DNA from: Rhizophagus irregularis
Taxonomy: Eukaryota > Glomeromycota > Glomeromycetes > Glomerales > Glomeraceae
DNA length: 64,000 nt
NCBI RefSeq assembly: GCF_026210795.1
Contig: NC_089457.1
Coordinates: forward strand, 1,736,001 to 1,800,000
Direction of reading: 5' to 3'
Positions 31,666 through 42,027 of this stretch are shown here, in pieces; the first letter of the stretch is position 1, and every line of letters starts with the position of its first letter. Made by a program: the position numbers and the translations under genes. A model generated the notes under the pieces. It was not told where the DNA came from and did not search any database. It saw only the letters and a list, made by a program, of their open reading frames with translations.

Positions 31666-32571
31666 TCATTCCTCTATTTCTTGTCCTCTTATAAGATCTT
31701 CCGCTATTTCTGTTATTTCTTTCTTAGTACAACTATCTACTGATGTAATATCACAATTACTTTCGAATACTCTTTTCTTTCCTATCTTATTAACTAATAA
31801 ACAAACTTTTTCTGCTTTTTCCATCATTCTTTTTAATCCTTTTCTTGTTCTTACTACATCTGTTTCCAACATTTCCTTATATATCTTTTCTCGTTCCTCT
31901 TTATCTGTTCTCCTTTTTCTATTTTTCCCTTTTCGCTTATTAATTTCTTGTTCTAATCTTTCTTCAAACCTTTTTCCTAAATAATAATGTATTTCCAATA
32001 ACATCTGATTATTCCTTCTCATTTTATGACATAATTGTAATAACGATAGTCCTCCATTCTCCTTTTCTAACATTTCTTCGTCAATATCTTCCTTCTTATG
32101 TTTTAATCTAATCATTAAAACTTGGTAATTTTCTGATCTAACTATTTCTTCATTTTCTTCACTATCATCAGTTCCATTTTTCTCACTACTATTATCTTCT
32201 TCCTTTTCTCTAACCTTATCATTCTTGTCATCTATTTCCATTAATTCTGATCTTTCTTCATCAGCTATTCCATCATTATTTATTTCATCTATTACTATAT
32301 TATCATTATCATTCTCATCATTTTCTACATTAAATTCTGACTCATCATTAACATTCCTATTTCCTGAACTATTATCACTTTCTTCTATCATATCTTCATC
32401 AAGTTCAATTTTTTCTTCGTTAAATATTCTTTCAGTAACTATCTCGCATGTGACAATCCAATTCTTTAGTCTCATGTCATTTTCATCATAAAATTCCACT
32501 TCAATACAATCATTTAGTTTTTCTTCAACTTTTCTCAATTCTCCTTTCGATATTTTAACTTTTAATTTCAT
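31666..32571 (-). CDS. 301-residue acidic/basic ORF at the 5' end of the Gypsy element
   Basis: This is the first long ORF after the leader. The central region is highly acidic (Asp/Glu/Asn/Ser), followed by a basic, helical C-terminal half (RLEQEINKRKGKNRKRRTDK, then RTRKGLKRMMEKAEKV). No known domain is visible. The basic patch could bind nucleic acid or act as a nuclear localisation signal; both are inferred. It is intact. Confidence 0.6.
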   Translation of the reverse strand: MKLKVKISKGELRKVEEKLNDCIEVEFYDENDMRLKNWIVTCEIVTERIFNEEKIELDEDMIEESDNSSGNRNVNDESEFNVENDENDNDNIVIDEINNDGIADEERSELMEIDDKNDKVREKEEDNSSEKNGTDDSEENEEIVRSENYQVLMIRLKHKKEDIDEEMLEKENGGLSLLQLCHKMRRNNQMLLEIHYYLGKRFEERLEQEINKRKGKNRKRRTDKEEREKIYKEMLETDVVRTRKGLKRMMEKAEKVCLLVNKIGKKRVFESNCDITSVDSCTKKEITEIAEDLIRGQEIEE

Positions 32572-32984
32572 GATTTATTATTTCTTATTTATTTATTATT
32601 TTATTAGTCAGTCGTCCCTGCCCAGGGGCAACTATATATATACTCTTAATTTGATATTTTCCTATTATTCTATTGGTTATTCATTCTTATTGTTCCATCA
32701 ACCGTTCTCAGTATTTCATTAAATTCTTTATTTCTTTTATAATTCTTTATTTCTCAACTTCAATCTCCTTTTCTCTAATTATTTCTTTCGCTCTTTAATT
32801 CCTTTCTACTTTCTTTCTTAACTTTTCTCTTACTGTGCCCTATACCATTCACATGATCTGTATCACTCACGTGACTTGTATAACATTCCAATTCTTTTAC
32901 TGTGCCTTGTACTACTCACATGATCTGTATTACTCACGTGACTTGCCGCAGTATAATCTCATTTTATTCACTCACATTTGTAAT

Positions 32985-33050
32985 TGAACTGAAGATCATA
33001 AGCCCAATTGTTCAAACACTTACCATTATACCAACAACATATAGTTGTTA
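32985..33050 (-). other. Degenerate tRNA-like stretch in the Gypsy leader
   Basis: On the minus strand TTGGTATAATGGTAAG resembles an A box, GGGCTTATGATC an anticodon loop and AGTTCAATTA a B box, at about tRNA spacing. The T stem and most of the acceptor stem do not pair, so it is not a functional tRNA gene. It may be a captured remnant or chance. Confidence 0.25.
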
Positions 33051-34117
33051 CATTTAAACCTTGGATTCATATTTAATTTTTATAACTCCGTTCTTACAAC
33101 ATCAAATATTCAACAATACTATTTCTTTTTATTTCATACTTGATACAATTCTTTTATTATACTTCTCATAATCATTAACATCATTCTTTCTTTTATTATA
33201 GTTGGATAGCCACGGATTTTTAAGCGATCAACTTACTAAAATTTCTGTTGACAAACGCCCCTGGTGACACAACTATTTTTTTTTTTTTTTTTTTTTTTTT
33301 ATTCTCTTACTTGACCAGCAAGTTTCTTCAAAAATAAATTAATATGAGGGTTTAACACCGCTTTACCCACAACGTACAATAATAATAATGGGGGTTTCTT
33401 ACAGTTTAACCTGCAACTTACAATCTAGAGGGTTTATTACAGCTTAACCCACAACTTACAATCTTATAGTGTTTTAAAGGTTCCCACATAACCACTAGTG
33501 TTTTTCTTGTAAGGTTCCCACGCAACCTCTTGGGTTTATAGTTCACCCGCAACTTTTGCATTATTTCTTTTATTAGATTTACTTTCTTACCGTGAAATCT
33601 CAACACGGTCTTATTTTCTTTTATAGTCAATTATCGTGACTAACTTCACTCCAATAATTCTTATAGAATTATCTCCTTTTATTTCCAATAACCTATACTA
33701 GGCTTATCTCTACCTTCATATCGAAGTATGATAGTTTCTAGGTTTGTCATTAACAACTTTTTATTTCTTATTTATCAGGCTTATACATCGTCTAGTGTAT
33801 TTCTTTCATTTCATGTTAGTCCTTTTTCATACTAACATACACTTCTTGTTAGTCCTTTTTCATACTAACATATACTTCTTTCAACTTCTTATAATAAACT
33901 TCATAATTTCCTGATAAATCTCCTAATCACAAGCAATACACGCTTTGATTATCCTTCATTACTTGTACTTCTTTTATTTCTCATTGTACACTTAATAATT
34001 TTTTTTTTTATACTCAAGTCCAGATCCTCTAGGAATACCACACAGGTACCTAACTATATGAAGATAGTCAGAATGATCATATTTCATTTCTTTTAATCTT
34101 TATTGATCATTTCCTTT

Positions 34118-34134
34118 CTCGGAAGCATGCACCA
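34118..34134 (-). promoter_or_regulatory. Likely primer-binding site
   Basis: Three bases inside the 5' LTR the minus strand reads TGGTGCATGCTTCCGAG, beginning with TGG as expected for pairing with a tRNA CCA end. I cannot say which tRNA, and it is not the usual initiator-Met sequence. Confidence 0.5.
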
Positions 34135-34137
34135 AAT

Positions 34138-34823
34138 TGTCACCCACGTCTGCCACCCGTGGATAAACACCTCTTTCTCATTTAACTTATTTCTCGTTAC
34201 TTTGCTTGGTTTAGATTTTGTTTTTCTTTTAACTTCTCGCTTTCTTTCTCATATATCCGTAGTATTTATTCTCAATACTACTGCTCATTCATAATATTCC
34301 CAAAATATTATGCTGCCTGTAATATTTATTCTTTCAAATATTACCATCTTATTTCTTATAAACTGCGAGAGTTCTCCTAACTTCTTATATTTCATACAAT
34401 AAAACGAGAATAACTCCTCTTACTTTACTTTTCGGGACTTAATAATAATATTAATTAATTCTCAAGCGTACAATGAGCATATTCAAGATAACTTTTAATA
34501 ATTAATATTTATTTTATTAAATTTGAGTCAAAACTGACTGCGGAATTCCTAACGAATCCCACCTATATTTATACATTTTTAAGAAAACTATTTCTACCAC
34601 TTCTAACTTTTCTACTAATAAAAATTTAAGAACAATAAGAAAATAAAGATATATTATCATATGACTATCTTGTGACTAAACTAAACTAAACTATAAATAT
34701 TATTTTATCGGTTAATTATTTATCCTTCGGCTAATTATTTATCCATCGGTTAATTATTTATCCTTGTTCTATTCGGTCTTTTATTCATCTGCTCACGTGA
34801 TTATCCTGATTTCTCGGGTTACA
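34138..34823 (-). repeat. Gypsy 5' LTR
   Basis: 686 bp, same ends and internal sequence as 21972-22657, followed by the second ACGC copy (34824-34827). It should contain the promoter of the element. I cannot place a TATA box with confidence in such AT-rich DNA. Confidence 0.95.
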
Positions 34824-35413
34824 ACGCATATTTGCAAAATCTCAATGACCATAAGTCTTTAAATTTTTCTTCCACTTGTTTGCCGTTGAATCTAACTACT
34901 ACTTTATAGTATAAATTTTTAACATTAAATTTGAGGGTTTTAATTGGTCAAAAACTTTTCAAATATACTTCTAACATCTGCTTATCCACATCTAGTGGAA
35001 CATCCCAGATTTTAATTTCATAATCGTTAAGATTATCATGTTACTAATTGTTGATTACTTCCAATTTAGCAAATCTTACATCATTATCATCTGCAATTTT
35101 CTTGGCACAAACTTCAGCTGCTTGTGCTTCCATTTCATATGTTGCTCAAATCACTTTAATACCCTTAATGGAAGTCGGTGCCAATGAAATTAGCCTAAGC
35201 ATATCCGAAATTTTCCTATATATAAAATTTTTCTTAGCAATAATATTATCGCCTGGAAGATTATCTTGCAGAATGAAAATACTAAAATGTTTAGTCTTCT
35301 TAATAATAGTCCAACTGTCATCTTTCTTCGCTTCTTTAGAAGTTGTATTCTGACCAGGGTGACTTGCGTTAGTTTGAGCATACATAGAGGCCTCCAGCCC
35401 TACGTTAATATTA
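34824..35413 (-). pseudogene. LINE ORF1, middle part (RRM-like)
   Basis: This continues from the start at 45187 across the TIR element and into 21971 across the Gypsy element. An RRM-like block YEIKIWDVPLDV ... IKTLKFNVKN ... VVVRFNGKQVEEKF is visible. In-frame stops occur near 35141 (KVIxATYEME), near 35040 (two adjacent) and near 34948. Upstream it reads NVGLEASMYAQTN. Confidence 0.8.
35412..35413. repeat. TA target duplication of the 9.7 kb TIR element, left copy
   Basis: TA precedes CATCAGG at 35414 and follows CCTGATG at 45090 (45091-45092). Keeping one TA makes ORF1 of the LINE read QTNSNINVGLEAS with no stop; keeping both would create a stop. Confidence 0.7.
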
Positions 35414-35429
35414 CATCAGGAAATTTTAT

Positions 35430-36090
35430 AGTGCGAAAAATTGCGTAAGTTTACGATTTTGTAAGTTTACGAAAATTTATGGCATAATATTTCGAAAAAT
35501 TTCAAAATATTACGTAAGTTTACAATTTCGTAAGATTTATGTGATATTACGGTTAAAATATTACGTAAGTTTTCAATATCGTAAGATTTACGCAATATTA
35601 CGGTCAAAATATTCTGCAAATTTACGAAACTGTAAACCTGCGTAATATTACGGTTGAAATATTTCGAAAATTTACGAAACTGTAAACCTGCGTAATATTA
35701 CGGTTGAAATATTTCGAAAATTTACGAAACTGTAAACCTGCGTAATATTACGGTTAAAATATTTCAAAAATTTACGAAACTGTAAACCTGCGTAATATTA
35801 CGGTTAAAATATTTCGAAAATTTACGAAACTGTAAACCTGCGTAATATTACGGTTGAAATATTTCGAAAATTTACGAAACTGTAAACCTGCGTAATATTA
35901 CGGTTAAAATATTTTGAAAATTTACGAAACTGTAAACCTGCGTAATATTACGGTCAAAATATTCTGCAAATTTACGAAACTGTAAACCTGCGTAATATTA
36001 CGGTTGAAATATTTCGAAAATTTACGAAACCGTAAACCTGCGTAATATTACGGTTGAAATATTTCGAAAATTTACGAGATTGTAAACTGC
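35430..36090. repeat. 50-bp tandem array with the palindrome CGTAATATTACG
   Basis: From about 35615 at least nine near-identical 50-bp units follow (AAATTTACGAAACTGTAAAC, CTGCGTAATATTACGGTTGA, AATATTTCGA). More diverged units fill 35430-35615. Each unit holds a 12-bp perfect palindrome. Position just inside the terminus fits protein-binding sites for transposition. Confidence 0.9.
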
Positions 36091-36461
36091 ATATGCAGTA
36101 GAACGTATACAAGGGGCATGTGATACTATTGAATAATCAAAAATAATATAAACACCTTTTCTTTTATATAAACACCTTTTTTTTTAAGTTTGGGAAAGCA
36201 AATTTATTTTTATTTACGAATTTTTTATTATTTACAATTTTTATGTTAAAAATTAAAGTAAATTCTAATTTTTATTATAACTTAATAAAAAAAATACACA
36301 TTTGATACTTGTTCGCTACTATTTTATAAAATAAGTACCCAGGCTGTACGGCGTGGACGTCAGTATCAGTCACAGCCCAAAAAAACGTGAGTCTCCAGCC
36401 GATATTTGGTACGGACTGGGCCTAGCTACTCACTTAATAAATAATAAAAAAATAAAAATAA

Positions 36462-37083
36462 TTATCTTTTTCTACGATACGTAGGTAAGTTTCTCCTTGC
36501 TCTACGATCGTCACGCGTGACTAAAATTGATCAAATTGATCAAATTTAAAACATGAACGTAAATATTAATTATAAATTTTATTATAGTATAATTACCCGG
36601 CCTCTTCCAAAATCTCGTTCTAAATTCGCAATAATATCTTGCGCCGGTACGCGTCCACAGCCACCGCCCAGGATTACCATTACGATAAAGGACATAGTTC
36701 TAAATATCAAAATCAGTTTGAATATTCGGTAAATACATTTAATTTATATGAATGTAATGTTATTTATTTACTTACATGGTAATCCCTGACGAGGTTCCTC
36801 CACTTTTGGCTGCACTGTTGCCCGGAAACCCTCGTTCGAAATATTCTATTTATTCTGATTCAATTAAATGGATTTGTTAATTTGAATTTAAATTCTTTCT
36901 TAAAGAAATTATAGATATTAGTCATATGAACCTATTGGCAACAGAGTCCCAAAAATCTTGGCGGCTTCTACCATTAATATTATGGTAGGCACGGTTTCTG
37001 TCGCGGCGTATGTCGACAAGTTCGTCCATCATAGCCCAGTTCCAATGGACGTTATAGGAACGACGACGTGTTTGGCGAGGCAT
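36462..37083 (-). CDS. Myb/SANT-like DNA-binding protein, four exons, intact
   Basis: Exons 37083-36932, 36845-36776, 36699-36597 and 36520-36462 join with GT-AG borders and no stop to give 127 residues. The protein has the Myb/SANT-like trihelix pattern. Trp and acidic residues lie in helix 1 (YNVHWNWAMMDELVDIR). DFWDSVANRI follows in helix 2, then GQQCSQKWRNLVRDY in helix 3. Then come YRNG, FRTRFWKRP and a basic tail (RRARRNLPTYRRKR). It probably binds DNA in the nucleus, perhaps the terminal arrays of its own element. The donor at exon 1 (GTTCAT) is weak, but the three-exon frame match leaves little doubt. Confidence 0.82.
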
Positions 37084-37653
37084 TATTAGATTTGATTTGA
37101 TTTTTATAATTTGATTTTGGGATGAGTAAAAATTTGAAAGAAAGTCGTAAAATGTCACTTTAAATAAAATTTGAACAATACCTCTTTGGTTTGATTTTAT
37201 TTCTCGTTTCAATTAAAATTTAATTTATTAGACTTTTCATCATTAAACATATTAATTAAATCTCATGCGGATATGGATTATCTAAATATAAATATCATGA
37301 TTCTAAATATAAATATAAATCACTTAATTTATTTTAATTTTTTTTAAAAAAAAAATCTTAGTTTGATTTCAATTAAAAATAATTAAAAATCATGTACATG
37401 ATTTCAATTAAAAATAATTAAAAATCATGTACATGTTTTGGTTATTTAAATATAAATATCAATATATTATATTTAAAAATAAACCAATTTATTATTAGCA
37501 CATTCTATTGAATTTTAAAAAAATCAATTTTTTTTTTAAAAAAAAAATCATCAATATATCATATTTAAAAATAAAACAATTATATTCTGATTAAATATTT
37601 TGCGTACATTTCTTAAAAAAAATCATAAAAAAAAATCTTGTACGTCGTACATG
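37084..37653. other. AT-rich sequence upstream of the Myb/SANT gene
   Basis: No ORF. The 48-bp phrase around AAAATAATTAAAAATCATGTACATG is duplicated in tandem (37365-37440). It runs up to the inner element's terminus. Confidence 0.4.
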
Positions 37654-37960
37654 CAATTACTAAATATCATCCCCTTGTGATAAATAAAAAATTACGCAAC
37701 ACAAATTCAACACAAACTCAACACAAATTTAACAAATTTAACGAAATTTGGCCAAAATTAATAATTTTTTACCAGAATTATCAACACAAATTGAACACAA
37801 ATTGAACACAAATTTCAGTCACGATTTATTTATGTCACACCCGTGTTGTTAATAATTAAATAAATAAATCTGCATTTTATTTATGATATGGGAAACGTGA
37901 CCATAAATTCTTTAAGGATATAATTTTATTAAAATAAATCAAAACTCCTATATCAAGTGA

Positions 37961-40941
37961 CTAAAAAATATATTTATTTACGAAATATTCATTTTGTTTA
38001 TCAAATCGGGGTACTATGTGAACGACACCATGTATAGACTCTATAGCTACAAAGTTATATAATTCTATCAATTTTAAGTGAGGACATCCATATAAATATG
38101 GGTTCTTTTTAGATTTAAAATCGTACCATTGAATTAATGCGAGATTTAGCGGTGGGTCTGTTAATACTTCTGCTAACAATAAGGCCTATAAATAATAAAT
38201 ATTTATTAATACTTTATAATAAATTATTACATAAATTGGAAAAATACCTGTCCATAACAAAGTCCTTTGTCTGATATATAATCATTTGATTCTTCAGAAT
38301 CCATTGAAATAGCTATGTCGCTAAACCATACTTTATTATGATACCTGTTTGTGGCACGCATTATGGCACCATTTTCCAGTGTTACCGATCCGTATATGTT
38401 TATTCGGGTTTCCCAATAATTGTGAACCCATCAAGTAAATCTAGATATGAATCCAGACAACTTATAAATCTAGCAAAACCGGTCTGCATTTTATTGTCTA
38501 CGGAATCTTTTTTTTTCATTAAAAAATGTATTTGCATCTTGTAAAGAGAAATCAAAGAGTCTTGCAGAAAATTTACAAGTGCGAGGTGTTTTTGCCGGAT
38601 TCACTGAATGTTGAGACATTCTAATAGATATTGCTTGACGTTTTATCTATTAATTTAATTTCCATCTTAAGTTATATAATAAATATATACAATAAATAAA
38701 TTTCCAAATACTTACAGTTCGTAAAAGCTGAGGTTCGACATCTTTTTTATTGCTAATTCGGTAGGGTATTTTAACGAAATATTTGTGGAGACTTTCGTAA
38801 GTTTCTGTGGTATAGCCATTTATTGCGCCATAAGATCGTATTGAGTCAATAATGTGATAAACCCATGAATGCAATTTAGGCAACTTCAAATTGGAAGGAG
38901 AAACAAATTTAAAAGCCTTGACAAACATCCGCGCCCATCTATGTATTGCATCCTAAAATTTAAATGTTAATTTAATTTATTTAATTTAAATTTTCGATTT
39001 TACTAAAATTTTAATACATACATTAAATTTCTCCAAGTCACTTTCACTAAATTCTTCATATCTACTTAAAATATACATTTCATTCCAATATTCGTACAAT
39101 TTCACAAGATCATCATTATTTACAAAATTATCTACTTCGTTATTATTTTCATCATATAAATTATCAATAACAAATATCATGACTTTCATCAAACTTCGAT
39201 ATTCATTAGCAGTTAATCTTGCAATTGACTGCAGTCCATTGGAAAAAATTTTAATGGCGGGAAAACGTGGAATTGCTGCTAGACGGCGATCTACTTCTTC
39301 AACTAATTTATTACCATTAACATGTTGCAATTTTAAGATATCGCACGTGAAGATAATTTGATAACGAAATAAACCCAAATCTAAATGATGCATTCTGTCA
39401 GGAACAGTAGCCAAGTAGATATTTATATTCCTTGATAATATAAATATTTATAATTAATATATATATATGTTATTATAATTATTTCTACTTTTGCATACTT
39501 ACGGCAAATCCCAAAAAAAATTAGGTACAGATTCTATGCAAACAGATTTTTGTGTATCATTTTCAAAATATTTACGCATTTCATCATGAGTTCTTAGTAT
39601 TACATCATTAACCGATAAGTTTATATTTGCAAGATTGTCCCTTTTAATTAAACAGGAGTGACATGGAAGGCTTGAATTGGAGGATTTATAAACTAAACAA
39701 AAACTTGCGGCTTCTGGCCAATCTGCAATAATAGTTGAAACTCTAGGATAAAACCAGGTATTTTCATTATTTATAAAAAGGTCTATACCATCTTTTAATA
39801 AAATAATTGGTTCTAGTAAATGACGTAAAGATTTATGAAAGGTATCACGAACCAGATCTTTATTTGCAGCTTCTAAAATTGGTAAATATCCCAAAAGTTG
39901 CTTTGCATCCTGTTTATTACGACGCCATATTGGAATATTGCCTAATGAAATATATATTGGATGCAATTGACTTTTTCCTAATGTATCTGTAGTTGTTGCA
40001 TCTGAATATAAAATAATTGATAATAATTTGGAACCAGTAGGTAAGGATTCTTGCGTAGTTTTCCACCATTTTCCAGTGTTTTGTTCACTGTAAATACTTT
40101 CTCTATTATACTATAAAATAATATAAATAAATTAAAATAAATATTATTTAAATTATTGAATTAACTAATATTTACTATTTACCTCATAGTTTTCGTAAGA
40201 TAGGGCAAAATTTTGTGTTATGTCAGGAACAGTTAATATATTTTTGATGCACTGTATTAAGTTTTGATAATAAAGAAAATAATCTTTATCCTTATGTTTT
40301 GTTATAAGAACTTTACTAAATTCTAAATTAGAAAACTTCATATTATTCATAAATGCTCGTCCCTGTTCAATATTTTTTGGTAATGGTGATTCTGTAAGAT
40401 TTGAATGTTTATTAAAAAAACGTATTATTTCATTACCACCTTTATTGTTTATTTTATATTTCGTTACTAATAACATTAGATCTTTATAAGCATCATTAGG
40501 AAATTCTGTGCAAGTTTTAGTATTGAGATTTTTGGGTTCTTCAAAAATTTCAGGCTCTTCAGATGAATCTAATATATTTTCAAAGTTACTATCTTCAAGG
40601 CTCATCTCTGATATTGCACTTCCAATACTGTCAAATGACATATTTTGTACATTATTATCATCATCCACCTAAAATTATAAACCAAAATGAGTTAGTATAA
40701 TTTGAGCTTTTTCTTTAAAAAGAATAATCTGGAATAACATAATTACCTCAACTTTATCATTTTCATATTCACTACTTAGATTACTTCTTGTATCCATTTC
40801 ACTGCTATATTTTTCACTATCATTATTATCATCATCATCTTCTACTTCTACTTCTACATTTTTTAAGCATTTTTGGGCGTGTTGAGTATATGCAAAGCGT
40901 TGACTGAATATTCGCATACAAAGGGGGCATTTGAAACTCAT
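37961..40941 (-). CDS. Plavaka-type transposase, seven exons, two compensating frameshifts
   Basis: Exons: 40941-40747, 40668-40183, 40110-39503, 39430-39022, 38952-38716, 38646-38248, 38185-37961. All borders are GT-AG and phases agree. An N-terminal C2H2 finger (CPLCMRIFSQRFAYTQHAQKC) is followed by an acidic region. The core has HPIYISLGNIPIWRR, LLGYLP, FYPRVSTIIADWPEAA, then CHSCLIKRD, then PDRMHHLDLGLF in exon 4. The end is IHGVVHIVPRFDKQNEYFVN. These are hallmarks of Plavaka transposases of fungi. In exon 6 the frame slips at the A9 run (38508-38516) and returns near 38400, so the exon length is still a multiple of three. This is either recent damage or a sequence error. Confidence 0.85.
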
Positions 40942-42027
40942 GTTACTAAATTAACGCGTCAAATTTGATGAAAAGTATCAATTCACTATTTAATTTATAT
41001 GAGATTATGTGTGCTAATAAAATTATATTGCAAATTCATTGTAAAAATTTAATGAATTAATTGAATGGATTACAATTGATTGAGTTATTTGAATAGACAC
41101 GACTACGCAAATTTACGCATTAATGAATGGAACTGGCTGTAAGAATCTGGTGGCTAATATCGCGGAATCATTCGCAATTTTACGCATTATAGCAAAATTT
41201 AAAATATGCGAAACACTCAGCAATTTTGCTGTCGGGAACTTGCCGAGTTCGTGGGTTGGCAAATCTAAAAATAAATGTAACAAGTCTATGATGTACCATA
41301 TAAATATTGTTTATTATTTTATTTACTATTTCAATTTGCCGGCAATCTGCCAAGTGAATCTGACAGCAAAAGTGCTGAGTGTTTCACATATTTTGAATTT
41401 GCTGTAACGGGCTGTAAGAATTCGGATGGCCGGCTAATCATCTGATAATCAGCCGCAAATTTATTGGCTTAACACGGCAAATCACTTTTACAATAATGGA
41501 CGGATGATCAGCCACAAATTTATGCGATAATCAGGTTATAAGCGCTATCAATCTGATCAGCCAAATGAGTTCACTGGCTGCAACTTTTTTTTTTCCATGC
41601 ATAAAAGCCCCAACATGTGTAACATGTTATTTTTTTATAAATTGGATTTGATTAATATTTCGATTGTACTATGTATGTGCTTTTACGAGAGTTTTTTTTA
41701 AAGTTCTCTTATGAAAGTGTTACAATATTTTTTCGTAATATCACGATGCAAAATTTTTGCATTAGTACATTCATTTTTCGTAATATTTCGCATTAGTTCA
41801 TCCATTTTTCGCAATATTTCGCAAGTTTTTTTTCTTTTTTAGTATAGAATGGCGGAAATTACCTTATGACAGCTTGCCTCCTTTTTCTGAATTTCTGATT
41901 CATGTATTTCCCCCTTTTTCCTCATCCTTTTCGAATTTTCTAGTTCACCTTTTTCTCATATATTTCCTCTTTTTTCTCATATATTTCCTCCTTTTTCTCA
42001 TATTTTCGTTTCAAATTTATTATCATA
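40942..42027. other. Divergent promoter region with a 215-bp MITE-like insert
   Basis: This lies between the two divergent genes of the Plavaka element. A MITE-like sequence (41190-41404) has 43-bp inverted ends reading AGCAAAATTTAAAATATGCG and its inverse. A direct repeat GGCTGTAAGAATYYGG lies on both sides of it (41131 and 41409). Multiple CATTTTTCGYAATATTTCGC phrases follow at about 41770-41830. Confidence 0.5.
41190..41404. mobile_element. MITE-like sequence in the divergent promoter
   Basis: Inverted ends of about 43 bp share the core AAACACTCAGC and GCTGAGTGTTT, and TTTTGCTGTC and GACAGCAAAA. No clear target duplication is seen. There is no coding capacity. Confidence 0.55.

Larger units (their letters stand above)
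32572..34137 (-). other. Long untranslated leader of the Gypsy element
   Basis: About 1.5 kb lies between the 5' LTR and the first ORF. It holds an A25 run in element sense (T25 at 33276-33300), a repeated TTAGTCCTTTTTCATACTAACATAC (about 33818-33880), and short repeats of AACCCACAACTTACAATCT (about 33400-33470). A degenerate tRNA-like stretch lies near 32985-33050. No ORF is convincing. Confidence 0.5.
21972..34823 (-). mobile_element. Complete Ty3/Gypsy retrotransposon, 12.85 kb, with a kinase domain in pol
   Basis: Two 686-bp LTRs that I cannot tell apart by eye, and ACGC target copies, delimit the element. Its genes read on the minus strand. The order is leader, four small ORFs, gag, protease, RT-RNase H-kinase, a 50-residue ORF, integrase. 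Integrase downstream of RT/RNase H is the Gypsy order. It is much longer than usual Gypsy elements (commonly 5-7 kb) because of the extra 5' ORFs, the long gag N-terminus, the kinase domain and a 1.5 kb leader. Apart from one nonsense codon in RT (25845) the pol genes are open, so it inserted recently. Confidence 0.95.

Noticed and set aside
32985-33050. Functional tRNA gene
   Set aside because: The A and B boxes are only approximate and the T and acceptor stems do not pair.
35430-36090. Regular 50-bp repeats considered as a CRISPR array
   Set aside because: The units are contiguous with no unique spacers, and the context is eukaryotic and transposon-borne.
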